Assembly: GCA_022376515.1 (NCBI GenBank)
Contig: WTXI01000069.1
Coordinates: forward strand, 109,465 to 173,464
Direction: 5' to 3'
DNA from: Lactifluus volemus
Lineage: Eukaryota; Basidiomycota; Agaricomycetes; Russulales; Russulaceae
DNA length: 64,000 nucleotides
Below are positions 48,055 to 59,415 of the stretch, piece by piece (within the stretch, counting starts at the first letter, position 1; each line of letters opens with the position of its first letter). The notes under the pieces were generated by a model that was not told the origin of the DNA, ran no database searches, and saw only the letters and a program-made list of their open reading frames with translations. A program made the translations under genes and the position numbers.

Positions 48055-48860
48055 TGGGAATCATCTTTCCTCCCGTCCTCCTCCCCACTTCTCGTGTGTG
48101 CATGAGTTCTCGCTCACGCTCTGTGCAGGAAAGTGTGCCGTACGACTTCCGCACGGCTTGTTTGAGGTGTACAGACCGTACAGTGATTTCTGCTGGCGCG
48201 CTGGCGTTTGACGCTTTCCTCGTACCCAGGACGCACCTGCATGATGAAGGAGCCTCCAGGGTACGATATAGATCTCCTCACTCCCCTGACTCCCCAATGA
48301 GGTACGTGTCATTAAAGTCGAATGTATCGATCTCCCCAGACGTTGCGCACCGCAATGGCTAGAGAATGTATTCAAATAATCCGTGCCGTAAACCGTAACT
48401 CGCATGAACCCTCGGGCGACAAGTCGTGCCTTGTGCTGGTATTGTTGATGGTGCTATCTACTTTGCGTTTGATCCGGAAGACCCACAGGGTATTCTGCGT
48501 CAAACGCAAAGTGGATGGTGCTTCGGGCGTGGTACTCAGGCTCTCCCAGGTACCGGTGTTCGTTTCACGATCCATCCACTGAAGCTAGGCCAGTCTGAGC
48601 GAGATCGCACCTCGTTCAGAATCAGCGTTTTGTAGCGCCCTCAGCGTCACGGACGGCTTCTGTGATAGTAACGTCATCTAGACCGGCGCAGAACGCGAGT
48701 TCCACAATTTCTCTGGTGCCTGTGACAAAGGCCTGATTAGGCATCTCGACTTGCGATGTTTGCCGCCCCCGGGCCGTCATGGTGCCCGCTCTTTCCGTCC
48801 ATGCTCCTTTCTCCGCTCACAGGGCGTTTGATATAGCTCGAAGGTTTGTTGAAGGCTCCG
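48055..48860 (-). pseudogene. Copia RT relic 2
   Basis: Minus-strand frames read LWVFRIKRKVDSTIN, then VYGTDYLNTFS, then IDTFDFNDTYLIGES, then KSLYGL. These are consecutive RT blocks of Ty1/copia in the right order, broken by frameshifts and stops. No LTR or other domain is seen nearby. Confidence 0.82.
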
Positions 48861-49390
48861 CAAGAGACGACGAGAAGGGGCTTAAGGACGGCAGCCAATC
48901 GTCAACTGGCACTCCGAGGGCAACCCGGCTTCGATAACGGTCGCTCCCTGTTGGGGCCCCCATGGCCGTGTGCTTCAATAAACTCTTTTTTTTTTACCAA
49001 TTAGCCTTCAATCCGGCGGCGCCTCGTGTCGCGGCATCGCCCCACCTATATGCGCTAACACCTAGCAGCAGCAGCGGGGACGCCTCCCCAACACGATACC
49101 CCACTTGTCCCGCTTTCGATCCTGTTTTATCACCGTCTGCCCCGTTATCGACTTTGGATCTCGATTAACGTATGCACACTGGAAATCAGCTGCCAGTCGT
49201 TTTCATGTGCCGCACGATCATTCCTGCTCCCACTTGACAGACTATTTTCACCAACATGACCTTTGTGAGAGAAAATTAGAAGTTGAATGGAAAAGACTAA
49301 GGTACAAAACGGAAGTATAGGTATAGGAGTGCTAGAAGGGAATGTAAAAGCTAGCTAGGCCCGTCACAGTGCATGGTCATACACACGCGA
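48861..49390. other. Flank of NLR2, no gene
   Basis: No coding pattern is seen. From about 49200 the sequence aligns with window positions 1-192, downstream of NLR1. Confidence 0.5.
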
Positions 49391-52300
49391 CTATTTAGAT
49401 GAAATGTGAGCACATATTGTAGCCCAATTTAATCCATGCACAAATTTTGAGAGATCCACCTCCGTTCTATCCCTGCCAGCAATCCAGACTGTCTTAGCTT
49501 TATGAAGATATGGCCGGTGAAGGGGGGGAATCCACAAAAGAAGTTCATCATCTTCCCCATACATCCATCCATCACTATTAATCGGGAACTTGTCCATAAA
49601 ATTATCGTTCTCAATATCTTCTGCTCCGAGGCTCCCTACAAGAATCGTGTGATCTCGTAAGGCTAAAGTAATGGGCCCATCAAGAGTGGACGCACCAGTT
49701 TGGGTAAGTCTGGTAGACGAGCTCACAATATCCTGTCCTGTTGTAGCATCCCACATGCGAATCGTACAATCTCCCGAAGCCGAAACGAGCCGTTGGCCGT
49801 CTGGTGAGAATGCAACCGAGTTGACCCATCCAGCGTGTCCAATAAATGGGCCCCCTACGGCCGCCCCTGTTACAGAATCCCACAAGCGAATTGTGCGATC
49901 ATTCGAGGCCGATGCAATGCGCCGTCCGTCTGGTGAGAATACAACAGAGTTGATGGCATCGGTGTGCCTAGTCAACGGGCGTAGTACTTCTCGTCCTGTG
50001 TCAGAACCCCACACATGAATCGTGGCATCTCCCGAGCCAGAGGCGATTCGCTGCCCGTCTGGTGAGAATGCAACAGATTGGACCGGCTCAGTGTGATCAG
50101 TGAATGGGCCTATTATGACCTCTCCTGTCGCAGCATCCCATATGCGAATCGTGCGGTCCTCCGAAGCCGACGCGATGCGTTTCCCGTCTGGCGAGAATGC
50201 AACAGAGTAGACCTCATCAGTGTGTCCGGTAAACGGGGCCACTACAACCTCTCCCGTTGTGGCATCCCATACGCGAACCGTGTAATCGAACGAGGCTGAG
50301 ACGATGCGTTGTCCGTCTGGCGAGAATGCAACAGAAATGACCCCTTCAGTATGTCCAGTAAACGGGTCCACCACAATATTTCCTGTTGCAGCATTCCACA
50401 CGCGAATCGTGCGATCTCGCGAGGCAGAGGCGATCCGCTGCCCTTCAGGGGAGAAGGCAACAAAAGTGGCCCAATCGGTATGACCAGTAAACGGACCCGC
50501 TGTAACCGCTCCTGTTGCAGCATCCCACACACAAATTGAGCAATCTGCAGAGGCTGAGGCTATCCGTTGCCCGTCGGGTGAGAGCGCAACAGAAAATATT
50601 GATTGGGTGTGTCCAGTAAGCATGGCCCCTGCCCCTCCTTTTCTGGCATCCCACACGCAAACCGTGTTATCATGCGAAGCCGATGCAATGCGCTGCCCGT
50701 CCGGTGAGAACGCAACAGAAAATATGGAATTGGTATGTCCAGTGAAAGGGCCTGCTACAATCTGCCCTGTTGCGGAATCCCACACGCAAATCGTGCGATC
50801 TCCCGAGCCGGAGGTGATGCGTTGCCCGTCCGGCGAGAATGCAATGGAGTAGATAGTACCGGTGTGTCCAGTAAACGGGCCGGCTACGACCTGTCCCGTT
50901 GCGGAATCCCACACACGAATCGTCCAATCATCCGAGGATGAAGCGATGTGCTTCCCGTCTGGTGAGAATGTAGCACAGGTGACCGGTTCGGTGTGTCCAG
51001 TAAACGGGCCAGCAACGAGATCTCCTGTTGCGGCATCCCATATGCGAATCATGCAATCTTCAGAGGCCGAAGCGATACATTGATCGTCTGGTGAGAATGC
51101 AACAAAGCGGACCTGATCAATGTGTCCAGTAAACGGGCCGGCTACGACCTCTCCAGTTGCGGCATCCCAAACACGAATTGTGTGATCGTTCGAGGCCGAG
51201 GCGATGTATTGCCCGTTCGGTGAGAATGCAACACATGTGACCGAATCAGTGTGTCCAGTAAACGGACCTGCTACGACCTCTCCTGTCGCGGCATCCCACA
51301 CACGAATCGTGCAGTCCTGCGAGGCCGAGGCGATGCGTTTCCCGTCATGCGAGAATGCGATAGAGAAGACATCTTTGGTGTGTCCAGTAAAAGGTCCCGC
51401 TACAATTTCCCCTGTTGTAGCATCCCACACTCGAATCGTGCGATCTTCCGAGGCCGATGCGATCCGTTGTCCATCCGGCGAGAATACAACAGACTCGATA
51501 GGTCCTTCATGTGCCTGAATCGTCATTTCCAATGCTGGCCAATCAGACAACTGTCCGCGTTTGAAAAACAATGTGCGGGGGAATAGGTGACGGTGGTGCC
51601 CGACGATGAGGGAGGAGGATGGTGCAAAAGGAAGAGCAGATATATATATGTGTGGAAGGCTTCTTGATATTGCCATCCCGAAATACCGCACAAAAGCGAA
51701 CCCATCATTCATTAATCCCAACACATTCTGACCCTCTGATTGAGAGAACCGCTGCAATTTTATCCATTAGTCACTACATGTTGTATAACACGATTAGATA
51801 AGCCCACCTTCTGCTGGTCAGACCGCAACCATGTGTTCAGAGATCCCAATGCTCGTGATGCAAGTCCGACGCTGTTCTTGATGCTAAGCACTTCCAGCCA
51901 AAAAAGAAATCTTGTCTCGAACAGCAATCGGAGTTTTGGAAAGAGATCCTCTTCAATGCCAAGACGTTCCAAATGATCGCCCCAGAAAACGCACGCATAC
52001 GATAGAGCAGGTGGAATATATTTGGAAATTCGTGATTCAAGGTCTGGGACATCCCTGTTGGAAAGGTATGACGATTCGAGCTTGCAAATGTTAAACTTGA
52101 GGTCATTGAGCATCAATCCAAGGCAGGAATGTGCCAATCGACGGTGAGCCCTGCCAAGGTCTATGTGAAATACCCCACTCTTCTCACTGGCCAGGAAGTC
52201 ACGAAATGAGGTGTGCAGTGGGAGGATCGGGAGGGTATCGTCGGATGAGGTCACGTTACTGAGCAGTGAGCCAAGGTGACGGAGCAGTTCGACAACGCAG

Positions 52301-53501
52301 TCAGAATCCTCGGGGTCAGGGTCCTCGGGATCATCCTTGGGTGCATGTCGTCGTAGATTGGTCAAAGAATGGATGGAAAGTGGCACCATCGCAGCGAAAA
52401 GCTGTCCCATCACGGACCGAAATAGAATTTGTGCCGCAATCGGTTTGAAGTATCCTTCCAGAACTTCTCTGTATAGCTGGTCCAACGGATCCTGTCCACC
52501 GCGATCTCGAGTGTGTCCCAACAGACACTGAATGACCTGTTTCCTGCTGAACCCAAAGCTAGGAGGAGGATTGTTTATTAGCCCGGATGCAACGGCTGCC
52601 CACTGAAACAACCCTTCTGCCGCCTTTGCGAGCTTCGCACCATGTTGTTCGAATAAGTTCAACGGCAGTTCGCTCTGGAGATACAGGCAAATATCTTGCT
52701 CCGTCTTGGCAGCCAGTATGTGATCGTCCATGTAGAGAGTGCGTACGGACATCGTGTTACCGAACACATCTTCGATTCTATTCTCCGGCCTCGATGTTAT
52801 GAGGATCCGGAAAGTTGATGGCAACTCGAAAACTCGTTGAGCGAGAAATTTGTGTAATCCGCTTTGGCCAATTGCGTCACCACACTCATCTAATGCATCG
52901 ACCACGATAAGAATAGGATCGCCTAGCGGAAGGTTCTTGGCCGGCTCAAGGAGGAGCCGTTCGAAAAGTGTACGATAGTGTCGAGTACTATAAAGAGACG
53001 GATCATTCTTCAGGACCTTCCCAAGGGCGAGCTTGAACGGAGGATAGCGATTGGAGAGATCGCGAGCGAGTGTCGTGAAGAGTTGGTGGGCCTCGTCTTT
53101 GGAGCCCTCCTTCCGTAGAAATGCAAAGTAAGAGCCAAGATTCTTGTTCTCGAGCCGACGAGCGACTTCATGTGCGATCGACGACTTCCCTGTGCCGGCC
53201 TGACCGAGAAGGACGAGCCCACGTTGGGATTCTCGATTCTCAACCCAGTTGATGATATGGTCCAAGAAATCTTCTCGTGTGCCCGGAAGACAACGCCTGT
53301 CATCGCCAAATCGCCAGCCTCCTTTATAAGGCAATTCTTTGATTTTTGCGTCCAATTCTTTGTGCCCCACATGAGCTGATTCGAGGATCAATGGCCAGAA
53401 GGATTACGCACCAGATTCCAGCAGTGCCAGCACAGCACCCCCGGTGATAACAGTAGTACCCGCGAGGAAGTTATCTCGCAGTCGAGCGAGATTCGTAAGG
53501 T
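49391..53501 (-). CDS. NACHT-WD40 NLR gene 2, paralogue of NLR1, 5' part lost
   Basis: The exon structure matches NLR1: WD40 exon 49391-51751, a 56 nt intron (GTGGGC..TTGCAG, branch-like GACTAAT), NACHT exon 51808-53357 (1550 nt, the same length as in NLR1), a 54 nt intron with donor GTGCGT, and a partial exon from 53412. Walker A is GQAGTGKS and Walker B is VVDALDEC. There are 14 WD40 repeats. The partial exon shares TNLARLRDNFLAG with NLR1 and then has seven extra residues (TTVITGG). Upstream it is cut at 53501 by a poly(A) retroposon, and beyond the retroposon the sequence no longer matches NLR1. The N-terminal domain is therefore missing. Expression as a truncated protein remains possible. 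Confidence 0.87.
49726..51529 (-). repeat. 14 tandem WD40 repeats (NLR2)
   Basis: Fourteen units, as in NLR1. Unit by unit, the framework is almost unchanged between the paralogues, while the residues after GHT and before the SxDxT Asp are often replaced. Confidence 0.93.
51752..51807 (-). other. 56-nt intron joining NACHT and WD40 exons (NLR2)
   Basis: It begins GTGGGC and ends TTGCAG on the minus strand, with GACTAATGG near the 3' end. It has the same position, phase and length as the NLR1 intron. Confidence 0.87.
53488..53501. repeat. Target site duplication of the poly(A) retroposon (left)
   Basis: The 14 bp gagattcgtaaggt recurs at 56015-56028, directly after the A tract. Confidence 0.9.
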
Positions 53502-55981
53502 GGGGGGGGACCTTGAAACCAAACCACCACCATGGTTTGGCAATCCCTCGCTTCGGCGAGGGCAAGGTTGAGGAAGAGCACAACTCACTCTCGGAGACCA
53601 AACCCGCCCCCCCAGGAGATGACCCCTCCAGAAACAAATAAACCTAAAACACTCTCAGACCCAAGAGACCCACACGGGAGACCCCCCCAGACCACCTAAC
53701 AGGTCCTACATAACCCCGTAACCTAAACAATGACCCCCCTGTAGTAACCACCTAGAATAAAACTATAAACACTGAACGCTGAGCCCCCACACCAACCCCC
53801 CCCTTAGAGAACCAACCGCTAACCCCACCCAACATAAACCCGAAAACCAACCACCTGAAAACGTAAGGTACACTATCCAAAATGGTAGCCACCCGTCCCC
53901 GACAGCACACGCCGAACGCTACAACAGCCCTCAACCAACCCACCCCAAATCCTTAACCAACATGGAAGACACCTCCCCCCCTCACAAACCAATCCCAAAA
54001 ACGGAAGAGAGCCCTCTCTGAATCCCTCTCAGAACAAACCCCGAAGAGAACAAATGACCAACCCCCCCCCCAAAACCCCTGCAACCCTACACAATCCACA
54101 TGACACGCTCCCTCAGGGAACCCGGAAGCAACTCCCCACCCCAAGGCAGAAAACGCCGACCTCGAGGTGTGGGGCACCCACTGACAAAACAACGACCACT
54201 GTCCCGCAACGGCCACAACGTTGAGTCTGAGATTTCCATTCCAACTTGTTCTACCACATACATATAGGTGCACAGTCGATCGACAGTCATTTCACTCGTC
54301 TTAATATGGCACCTGAAGAACTGTCAACACTTTCATTCGGACGTGCTGGTCACGTTCCATCCCCCGTCGACCTTCCGCCCAAAGGCGTGCCAACCACGCT
54401 ACTTACTCCTTCATCTCTTTTCTGACACCTTGACTCGAGGATAATCCGGAGCTGATAGAGCCGGTGAATCATGACCATATTCGACTCGCCACCACGTCAC
54501 CACCCAGATGCACCGGCAGATAGCCACTGGAACATTCGACGCCCCTTTCTTGGGGTCTGATACGGGCAGAAAATGGTGATGCCAATATACGCTCCGATCA
54601 GTACTGCTATAAGTCTTGGCAACTACGTTCGCGTTACGAGGACATCCCTAGAAGTTTTCAAAGCAGGTCACCTGCCTGATCCTAACACGTCCAGCATGGG
54701 CTCATCTGACTCGGAAGTGAGTGCTCAGTCACAGGACGAAAAAGTTGCTAAGCCCAAGGAAGATCTCCAAGCGCACCCGTCAGAGTTTCACCTGTTGCGA
54801 ACTAGCGACAATCACATCCGCCGTCCGCTCTCGCGTTCAGTAATTGCATATCACATGATACTGCGTCTCTTCTGCCACCCAGCCACTCCTGCGGAGTCCG
54901 CTTTCTAAACAGGCGAGCACATCATCACTGCGTACCTCTCCACCCCGAAATGCGCCACGACATCTTCCCTCCAAGTCGACACCGACACTTCATTGCCCAC
55001 CCTCTCTGATTGCGGAATCGACCCCTTACCTGACGCCTTGAAAGGGCCTGTCTATCCCTCACCACCACCACTTGAATACCTGTGACCACCGAAATCGAAT
55101 GGAGCCAAAGAGATGGTACCTGAGTTCTATGCAAACGTGAGGAAGACACGGAGAACGACGTGTCAAGGATGGTGGCATGGACCGGCATGATAAAATGCTT
55201 CACTTATCTAGATACCCTGGAGATCCCCGTATCGCACAGTTCCCCATACTTTGATCATGTACTAGTATCTCATTAGGCACCAAGTCGCGATGAGCGAGTG
55301 AAAACCACGAAGGAATTGCCCTGTGAGGGATGGACCCAAAGCCGGAATCGCCCCTCCTCCTGCCCAATGAATCTAGATAACTGGCAGACGAATAATGCGA
55401 TGGTTGTACACTTAGCCCATAGAGGATGTCTGGGGACAGGCATTTATCCCAAACCGATCTGGCCATCCCAGTAATAAGCGCGATTTCGACCCCGGAGCAA
55501 TGACAAGTCTGCAATGATGAAAACCGCTAGAGATGGGCCCTATGTGCGAGAGAGTGAATCAAGATAAATATCATACCAGCCCCAAAATTGAAAAACGCTG
55601 AAAGGAAAAATCAATAAAAGACCGACCACACCCGCTCCAATGTCGAGAAACGCGGAATTTTTTCAAAAGAATTGCCGATGATAAGATAGCGGCGACAAAA
55701 ATCTTACAAGTGAAATCAGTGACATAGGGCTAAAACAACCTGGGAAAATGCCCTTAAAAGAAATACCAGGATTCTCATTACTCGAGAAGAGGTTTTTTAG
55801 TGGGTAGTAAACGCGGAAATATCCGCCTCCTGAGCCCCACACTACCCCGTAACAGGGGTGTGCGTAAACGCATTTTTTGCCCTCCCTCCGAGCCCGGACC
55901 ACTACAGCCCGCTTCAGCGCATTAGGTTAGAGCTGTTAGGTAACATAGTTACTATCTTCGTCTACCTAATACATCGCTTGT

Positions 55982-56014
<33 letters not shown>
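53502..56014 (+). mobile_element. Poly(A) retroposon with 14-bp TSD, no reverse transcriptase seen
   Basis: A 2.5 kb insertion starts with eight G, ends in 32 A (55983-56014) and is flanked by a perfect 14 bp duplication. This is the hallmark of target-primed reverse transcription by LINE machinery. The first 700 bases are A/C-rich and G-poor. I find no RT, endonuclease or known gene in any frame; the longest plus-strand frame is 111 codons (54573-54908) and is not recognisable. It may be a non-autonomous element, a decayed LINE or a copied transcript. It interrupts the 5' region of NLR2. Confidence 0.8.
55983..56014 (+). repeat. Poly(A) tract of 32 A
   Basis: An uninterrupted A run at the 3' end of the retroposon. 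Its unbroken length points to a recent insertion. Confidence 0.95.
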
Positions 56015-56017
<3 letters not shown>

Positions 56018-56028
56018 ATTCGTAAGGT

Positions 56029-56394
56029 ATACCAAATCCATATCCATCTAATGTGGCGTGATTTTGCGTGACAATCTAAAGAATTTCAAACTGTAATTAC
56101 TACAATTACTTTACAAGAAATCAATGACCCAAGAAAACTTTCTTTTTATGTTTTGCAAATTTCAGGGGTTTCACTTTTTCAAGAGACGGAGCCAAAGAAT
56201 TGTTGTTTAATAAATACTGTGGATTCAGGCAAATGACTCGGTCATATTGGATACGATCACGTGATACAATTAAGAAGCGCCCCTCATCGGCTCATCCACA
56301 CCAACGCTTGTCGCTCGAGCATTCAGTCCTGAGTGCTGAGCAATGCCTCGATTTAAAAAACGAAAGCTCAGTAACCTCCTTAATTTAGGGAACT
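56029..56394. other. Flank between retroposon and LTR, no gene
   Basis: This is the sequence that lay beside the NLR2 partial exon before the retroposon arrived. Read across the junction on the minus strand, it places an ATG seven codons upstream of the first codon shared with NLR1, but an in-frame stop precedes it and it does not match NLR1. Confidence 0.5.
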
Positions 56395-56958
56395 TGTTAC
56401 GGTTATGCGGGCCGCCCGGCCCATTCCTTACTGTTTTCCGTCTGATTTTCGACTTGTGTTGTGACCTAGGATCCCTTTCCTTGGCCAGCCCCTTCTGTTC
56501 CGCTTCTAGGGGCTGTGCGTCGCCGTTTTGGATGTGTATTTGACTCAGGGATCATGACTCAAATCTTGAGTCAGCGTTCTTGACTCAGATCTTGAGTCAG
56601 ACGCACTGAGTCAGTTCTTGAGTCATCAGAACTGACTCAGGTCCTTAGTCAATAGTCTTGACTTCGCTACTGTACTGTGACCTTTGTAGGATAGTTGGCT
56701 GGCCCTCTGTACGCATAAATAGGGCCCTGTAGACGAGCTAAAGCCCCAGCTTCAGCTTCGTCTAGAATCGCAGTTCATTGTCTCCTGTTCACACTCGCAT
56801 CGCATCTCCTCCTCTCTTCTTGTGAATCCCCTCTTCATACCTTGATCTAGGTACTCTGCGCCACGATCAGACATCTGTGGACTCGTTCTACTTCATCAGA
56901 ACAAGTCCCCAGACGCCTGAACCCTAATACGAACGCGCTGTGAGAAGTAGTTCCCACT
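56395..56958 (+). repeat. Diverged Ty3-A-type LTR, interrupted by Ty3-B3
   Basis: It starts TGTTACGGTTATGCGGGCCG and follows the Ty3-A LTR, in the opposite orientation to the Ty3-A copy, with many small differences, to about 56953. There Ty3-B3 begins. The remaining 370 or so bases of the LTR should lie beyond the right edge. Confidence 0.85.
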
Positions 56959-57565
56959 TGTTATGGACTGACACGTGTTTGCTGACTCATATTGTACATT
57001 TTCGGACTGCTGACTTACTTCTGATGACTCTTTTTGCTTATGTGAATGGACTGCTGATCGCTTTGTTTCAGATCGCTTACTTATTTCTCTCACGATACAG
57101 CCTCGCACAGCACCGTACAGCCGCAAGTAACAGCCACATGCACAGGATGACTCGCTGATTCCTGAAACATGTTTCAAACCCTGAAAGCTGTACGAAGGTC
57201 ACAGCCCCTACGGCTGTGTACATAGCCTCGTTCTTCCCTATATAAACCCTGTACTTTCTGCCCTAGAGACCTTAAGTCTCAGTTTTGTTTCGCAATCCAA
57301 GTCCTTCTATCTATTAGAACCTTGTCTTGCCTAGAAGCATTCGACCTGAGAGAACCCTCTTGACATCACTCTTCACGACTTCTTGACGCTTTGGTCTCAC
57401 CCTGAGCCCAAAGCCCTTGACCTCTGAAACGCTCTTGACTTAGTCGTTTACTAAGTCTCGTCTTTATCGAACCCTTGATCTTGACTTGCACGTCTTGCAA
57501 GTCTCGCTCTTGACTTCACGAACGATCGTACACTTCGTACAAAGGTCCCACTTGGAACCTTAACA
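56959..57565 (+). repeat. Ty3-B3 5' LTR
   Basis: A 607 bp B-family LTR with TGTTATGG..CCTTAACA ends. Confidence 0.94.
57239..57285 (+). promoter_or_regulatory. Ty3-B3 LTR core promoter and predicted RNA 5' end
   Basis: TATATAAA (57239-57246) is followed 35 nt from its first base by AAGTCTCAGTTT (57274-57285). This word is the exact complement of the primer site at 57567-57578, so the RNA probably begins there. Confidence 0.65.
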
Positions 57566-57566
57566 C

Positions 57567-57578
57567 AAACTGAGACTT
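57567..57578 (+). other. Ty3-B3 self-priming primer site
   Basis: AAACTGAGACTT starts one base after the LTR end and pairs over 12 nt with the predicted RNA 5' end inside the LTR. Confidence 0.7.
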
Positions 57579-57607
57579 CTACTCTCACATTTGTGAACGA
57601 ACGAACC

Positions 57608-59415
57608 ATGTCAGACAGCTCTAGAGGCAGTCCATATGGTAGATTCACCGCGTTAGCCGAAGAATCTCCTGAACAAGATCGCCCTACACAAGGCGATGAC
57701 GAAGATGACGAAGCCCTTGCGCAGGCCGCTGGGACTAGACTCCGCGCCCACTCCCATACCCCTATGATCACACTTGAACAAGCAATTGAGCAAGTGAAGC
57801 AACCCTCGACCCCATCTGACTCTGGAAGTGGCGAAGAACCGAACTACAACATAGCTATGGACCTCTTACCTGAGAGTCCTACTGACGAACAGCTTGAGCA
57901 AATGAGAAAAATATTTGCTAAGCAACCGACACCTGAACCACAACCTGACCCCAACGTCCCGCTCACCCCTCAAGAACTCCTCGCCCTGAATACTATATTC
58001 AAATCTAAAGCCCCTGCTTCCACAAGCACCTCACCTATCCAATCCCTAGCAGCGCGAGCCTTCCATGCAGCTGCACAAGGAGTTGCGGGTTATGCCTTGC
58101 TCCCTCCTTTTCAAATTGCCTCAGCAACCGCCACAGTGACACCCACTGCTTCAGCCCTCTTTTCCCAACCTAAAGGAAAAAGCAAGAAAGCGTCCACCAC
58201 AGCAAGTGGAAGTGGAGCAATCTTTAGCGGCGGCGGAGGAGGAGGCGGTACTCCTGGAGGCAGTGGAGGAGGTGGAGGAGCTCCTGGTAGCCCTGGAGGA
58301 GGTGGTGGAGGAGGAGGAGGTGGCGGCGGAGGAGGAGGTGGAGCAGCAGCAGCTCCCCTTCAACAAGGCCAAGGCTTTGCTCAAATCCCCGCTGCTGGAG
58401 GAGGGTTAATGGGGATTACCCCAAAACCCTTTGACGGAAATAGATCGCGATCGAAACGATTCATGGAAATCTTCGAAAACTACCGAAGATTAAACCAAGG
58501 AAACCCCGGAATGTCAAACCCCGCAAACCGCATCCTCATGTTCACCACATTTTTGTCTGGACCACGTTGCGAAGGCTGGGCCCAAGCACGTCTTAACACT
58601 CTAGGAGGATACCTAGATCGTGGAGGAGACCCCAACGACCTAGACCTTTGGGTTGGTTTCAAACAAAGGTTCCTTGATGATTTCCGAGATGCCGCCGCAA
58701 AAGAAGATGCCCTTACAAAGTTTGCGAAACTTCGGATGGTCGGAGACGATCTGGACGATTACACCACTACGTTCAATGACCTTCTTGAAGAAGCAGGCTT
58801 TGAAGCCGACGCTCAAGGGACTATCATTCAGTATCGCGCCGGTCTCAAAGAAGCCCTTCACATGACCATCATGAACCGTGAATGGCCGAAACCAGACACC
58901 CTTACAGAATGGCAAGAAGCGGCACGTAAACATGCAGCCGCATGGACAGAACAAAAATTGTTCAAAGAATGCACGGTGGCGGGTCACTAGGACGCATTAC
59001 TCAATTACTTGGCAATGCGCGAGGACAACAACAACAACGCCGTCCTCAACAGCCACCACGCCCAGCCCCACGTCCACAACGCGATGTCGACGCTATGGAT
59101 GTAGACGTCACTACTACCCAAAGCAATCGTACCCCTGATCCTGACCGTGAACGCCTCATACGCGAAGGATGTTGCTTCTACTGCAAAGAACAAGGCCATC
59201 TCTCTCGAGAATGCCCTGTTAAGAAGAAACGAAACGCCAATGCTACCGGCGCTACACGCACTCGCATTACTGAAACATCCGAAGTAACAACGAACCCCAC
59301 TCCTACTCCTTCTAAAGAACTTTCGAATGCGGAAGTCGCTAAAGCTCTCAAAACCATGTCTGATGACGAATGCGGCAAACTTGCCGAATTCCTTTCTCAA
59401 GATCCGTCTTTTTAA
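57608..59415 (+). pseudogene. gag: Ty3-B3 Gag, one frameshift
   Basis: This is the best B-family Gag. From the ATG at 57608 it reads MSDSSRGSPYGRF, an acidic segment, a helical stretch, a poly-Gly tract (58225-58345) and the Gag core (FDGNRSRSKRFMEIFENYRR). Near 58970 one A is missing (aaagaatgc where Ty3-B2 has aaagaaatgc), giving a stop at 58990. The rest, with the knuckle (CFYCKEQGHLSREC in the sister copies, first Cys kept as CCFYC here), continues in frame 58942-59415. The stop is TTT-TAA within five T. Confidence 0.87.

Noticed and set aside
54573..54908. 111-codon ORF in the poly(A) retroposon
   Set aside because: No similarity that I recognise and nothing like RT, endonuclease or a zinc finger. 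It is short enough to be chance.
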